DNA of 64,000 nucleotides from Nocardia sp. (GTDB taxonomy: Bacteria > Actinomycetota > Actinomycetes > Mycobacteriales > Mycobacteriaceae), in the NCBI RefSeq assembly GCF_025465275.1, contig NZ_JAODNK010000001.1, positions 17,450 to 81,449 on the forward strand, read 5' to 3'. Positions within the stretch are counted from its first letter, which is position 1, and each line of letters opens with the position of its first letter. The translations under genes and the position numbers were made by a program. Positions 60,377 to 64,000 of the stretch are shown piece by piece. The notes below the pieces were generated by a model, which did no database searches, was not told where the DNA came from, and saw only the letters and a program-made list of their open reading frames with translations.

Positions 60377-60407
60377 TTATCCACATGCGAAGTGCCCCTG
60401 TGGATAA
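60377..60407. promoter_or_regulatory. Inverted pair of perfect DnaA-box sequences
   Basis: TTATCCACA at 60377-60385 and its reverse complement TGTGGATAA at 60399-60407 both match the consensus DnaA box exactly. The arms extend to 11 bp (AGTTATCCACA and TGTGGATAACT) with a 13-nt spacer. The location, between two operons, is not an origin neighbourhood. Confidence 0.7.
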
Positions 60408-60423
60408 CTCCACCGGGGCACTT
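60390..60423. terminator. Hairpin between the araC-type gene and hsaB
   Basis: AAGTGCCCC pairs with GGGGCACTT, followed by TTC on the + strand, 53 bp after the araC-type stop. Its left arm starts in the middle of the DnaA-box pair. Confidence 0.75.
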
Positions 60424-60454
60424 TTCTATCGCCAGGGTTCGGGGTGAACCCGCC

Positions 60455-61042
60455 TCACAACCACCTGTCGAGCGTTGTGTTCGTGAGGAAGTGCTCGAGA
60501 TCCGCACGCCAGGGCGCGGGCACGGTCTTCTCCGGCTCGATGGCCGTGTACTGCCCGCGGTAGAACAGGAGCGGCCTACCGGAATCGGTGGATTCCGACA
60601 GCGCCTGCACGCGGCCGATCACGATGTAGTGATCGCCGCCGTCGATGACCTGATCCACGGTGCACTGGATCGTGGCCAGGGCATCGTCCAGGAGCGGCAG
60701 CTCCAGATCCGAAGTGCGCCAGGGGACTCCGGCGAACTTATCGGGTTCACGCGAGCCGAAGCGCGCACACACCGGCTGCTGTTCCTCGGCGAGGATATTC
60801 ACGCAGAACTTGCCGTTGGCCTCGATCGCCGCCCAGGACTTGGAAGCCTTGGTCGGGCAGAACAGCACCAGCGGTGGGTCGAGGGAGAGGGCGGCGAACG
60901 ATTGGCAGGCGAAGCCGATCGGAGCTCCGTCACCGTCGAGGGTGGTGATGACGGTGATGCCGGTGCAGAACTGTCCCAGCACATTTCGGAACTGGCGGGC
61001 GTCGATCGCCGGCTGTTCGTCTGTTGTGGTCTCGTCGGTCAT
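60455..61042 (-). CDS. hsaB: Flavin reductase HsaB
   Basis: This 195-residue NADH-dependent FMN reductase supplies reduced flavin to HsaA. Characteristic strings are FRNVLGQFCTGITVITTLDG, GFACQSFAALSLDPPLVLFCPTKASKSW, GKFCVNILAEEQQPVCARFGS and ATIQCTVDQVIDGGDHYIVIGRV. ATG 61042 matches the family start (MTDETTTDEQ) with GGAG upstream at a long spacing. It is the last gene of hsaADCB, 33 bp from hsaC. Matches Rv3567c. Confidence 0.95.
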   Translation of the reverse strand: MTDETTTDEQPAIDARQFRNVLGQFCTGITVITTLDGDGAPIGFACQSFAALSLDPPLVLFCPTKASKSWAAIEANGKFCVNILAEEQQPVCARFGSREPDKFAGVPWRTSDLELPLLDDALATIQCTVDQVIDGGDHYIVIGRVQALSESTDSGRPLLFYRGQYTAIEPEKTVPAPWRADLEHFLTNTTLDRWL

Positions 61043-61074
61043 GGCCAAAGTCTCCGCCGCCCTGTCGCTCACTG

Positions 61075-64000
<2,926 letters not shown>

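Noticed and set aside
60377..60407. Possible replication origin
   Set aside because: Only two DnaA boxes, no AT-rich unwinding region, and neither dnaA nor dnaN is nearby.

Overview
The window is very GC-rich, uses GTG and TTG starts freely, and has actinobacterial genes throughout. Gene content and order point to the Mycobacteriales (Corynebacteriales), most likely a Nocardia-like organism. The first half follows the Mycobacterium tuberculosis stretch from clpC1 to kstR, with insertions. Recognisable landmarks are ClpC, the MhuD haem oxygenase, RlmB, CysS, IspF, IspD, CarD, LpqE, RadA, beta-carbonic anhydrase, MutY and KstR. There is no rRNA, tRNA, transposase, phage or CRISPR signal.

Layout. 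1-1182 is the 3' part of clpC. 1.3-10.3 kb is mixed: a PhyH-like dioxygenase, a VWA protein, a two-component system facing an ABC-2 exporter, an AHSA1-like protein, OsmC, MhuD with a divergent alpha/beta hydrolase, and an acyl-CoA dehydrogenase. 10.6-21.6 kb is the conserved housekeeping block (rlmB, cysS, carD-ispD-ispF, lpqE, radA, canB, mutY). The disA gene that follows radA in mycobacteria is absent at its expected place. 21.8-25.0 kb is a zinc/manganese-type ABC importer with a Zur-like box. 25.3-27.9 kb is a single polypeptide fusing trehalose-6-phosphate phosphatase to a GH15 hydrolase.

28.1-36.1 kb and 50.3-64.0 kb are two parts of a cholesterol catabolism regulon. The first holds kstR, fadE34, fadE28-fadE29 (chsE1-chsE2), chsH2, chsH1 and ltp2, which degrade the side chain. 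The second holds chsH3 and kstD, divergent hsaE-hsaG-hsaF, and hsaA-hsaD-hsaC-hsaB, which degrade the rings. Two perfect KstR operators (TNNAACNNGTTNNA) are visible, one before fadE34 and one between kstD and hsaE. Between the two parts lie an autoregulated TetR/oxidoreductase pair, a VapBC module with an extra orphan VapB, a ZapE-like ATPase, an MgtA-like mannosyltransferase with a UDP-sugar dehydrogenase, and a MoxR/DUF58/DUF4129 cluster.

The most unusual signal is a recurring architecture. At three unrelated genes (the TPP-GH15 fusion, fadE29 and hsaE) the last codons plus the stop codon are tandemly repeated just after the gene, and the copies still encode the same C-terminal peptide. In two of the three the copy is in frame with the gene across the stop codon. 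At fadE29 there are two extra copies, each with its own ribosome binding site, forming 28-codon reading frames.
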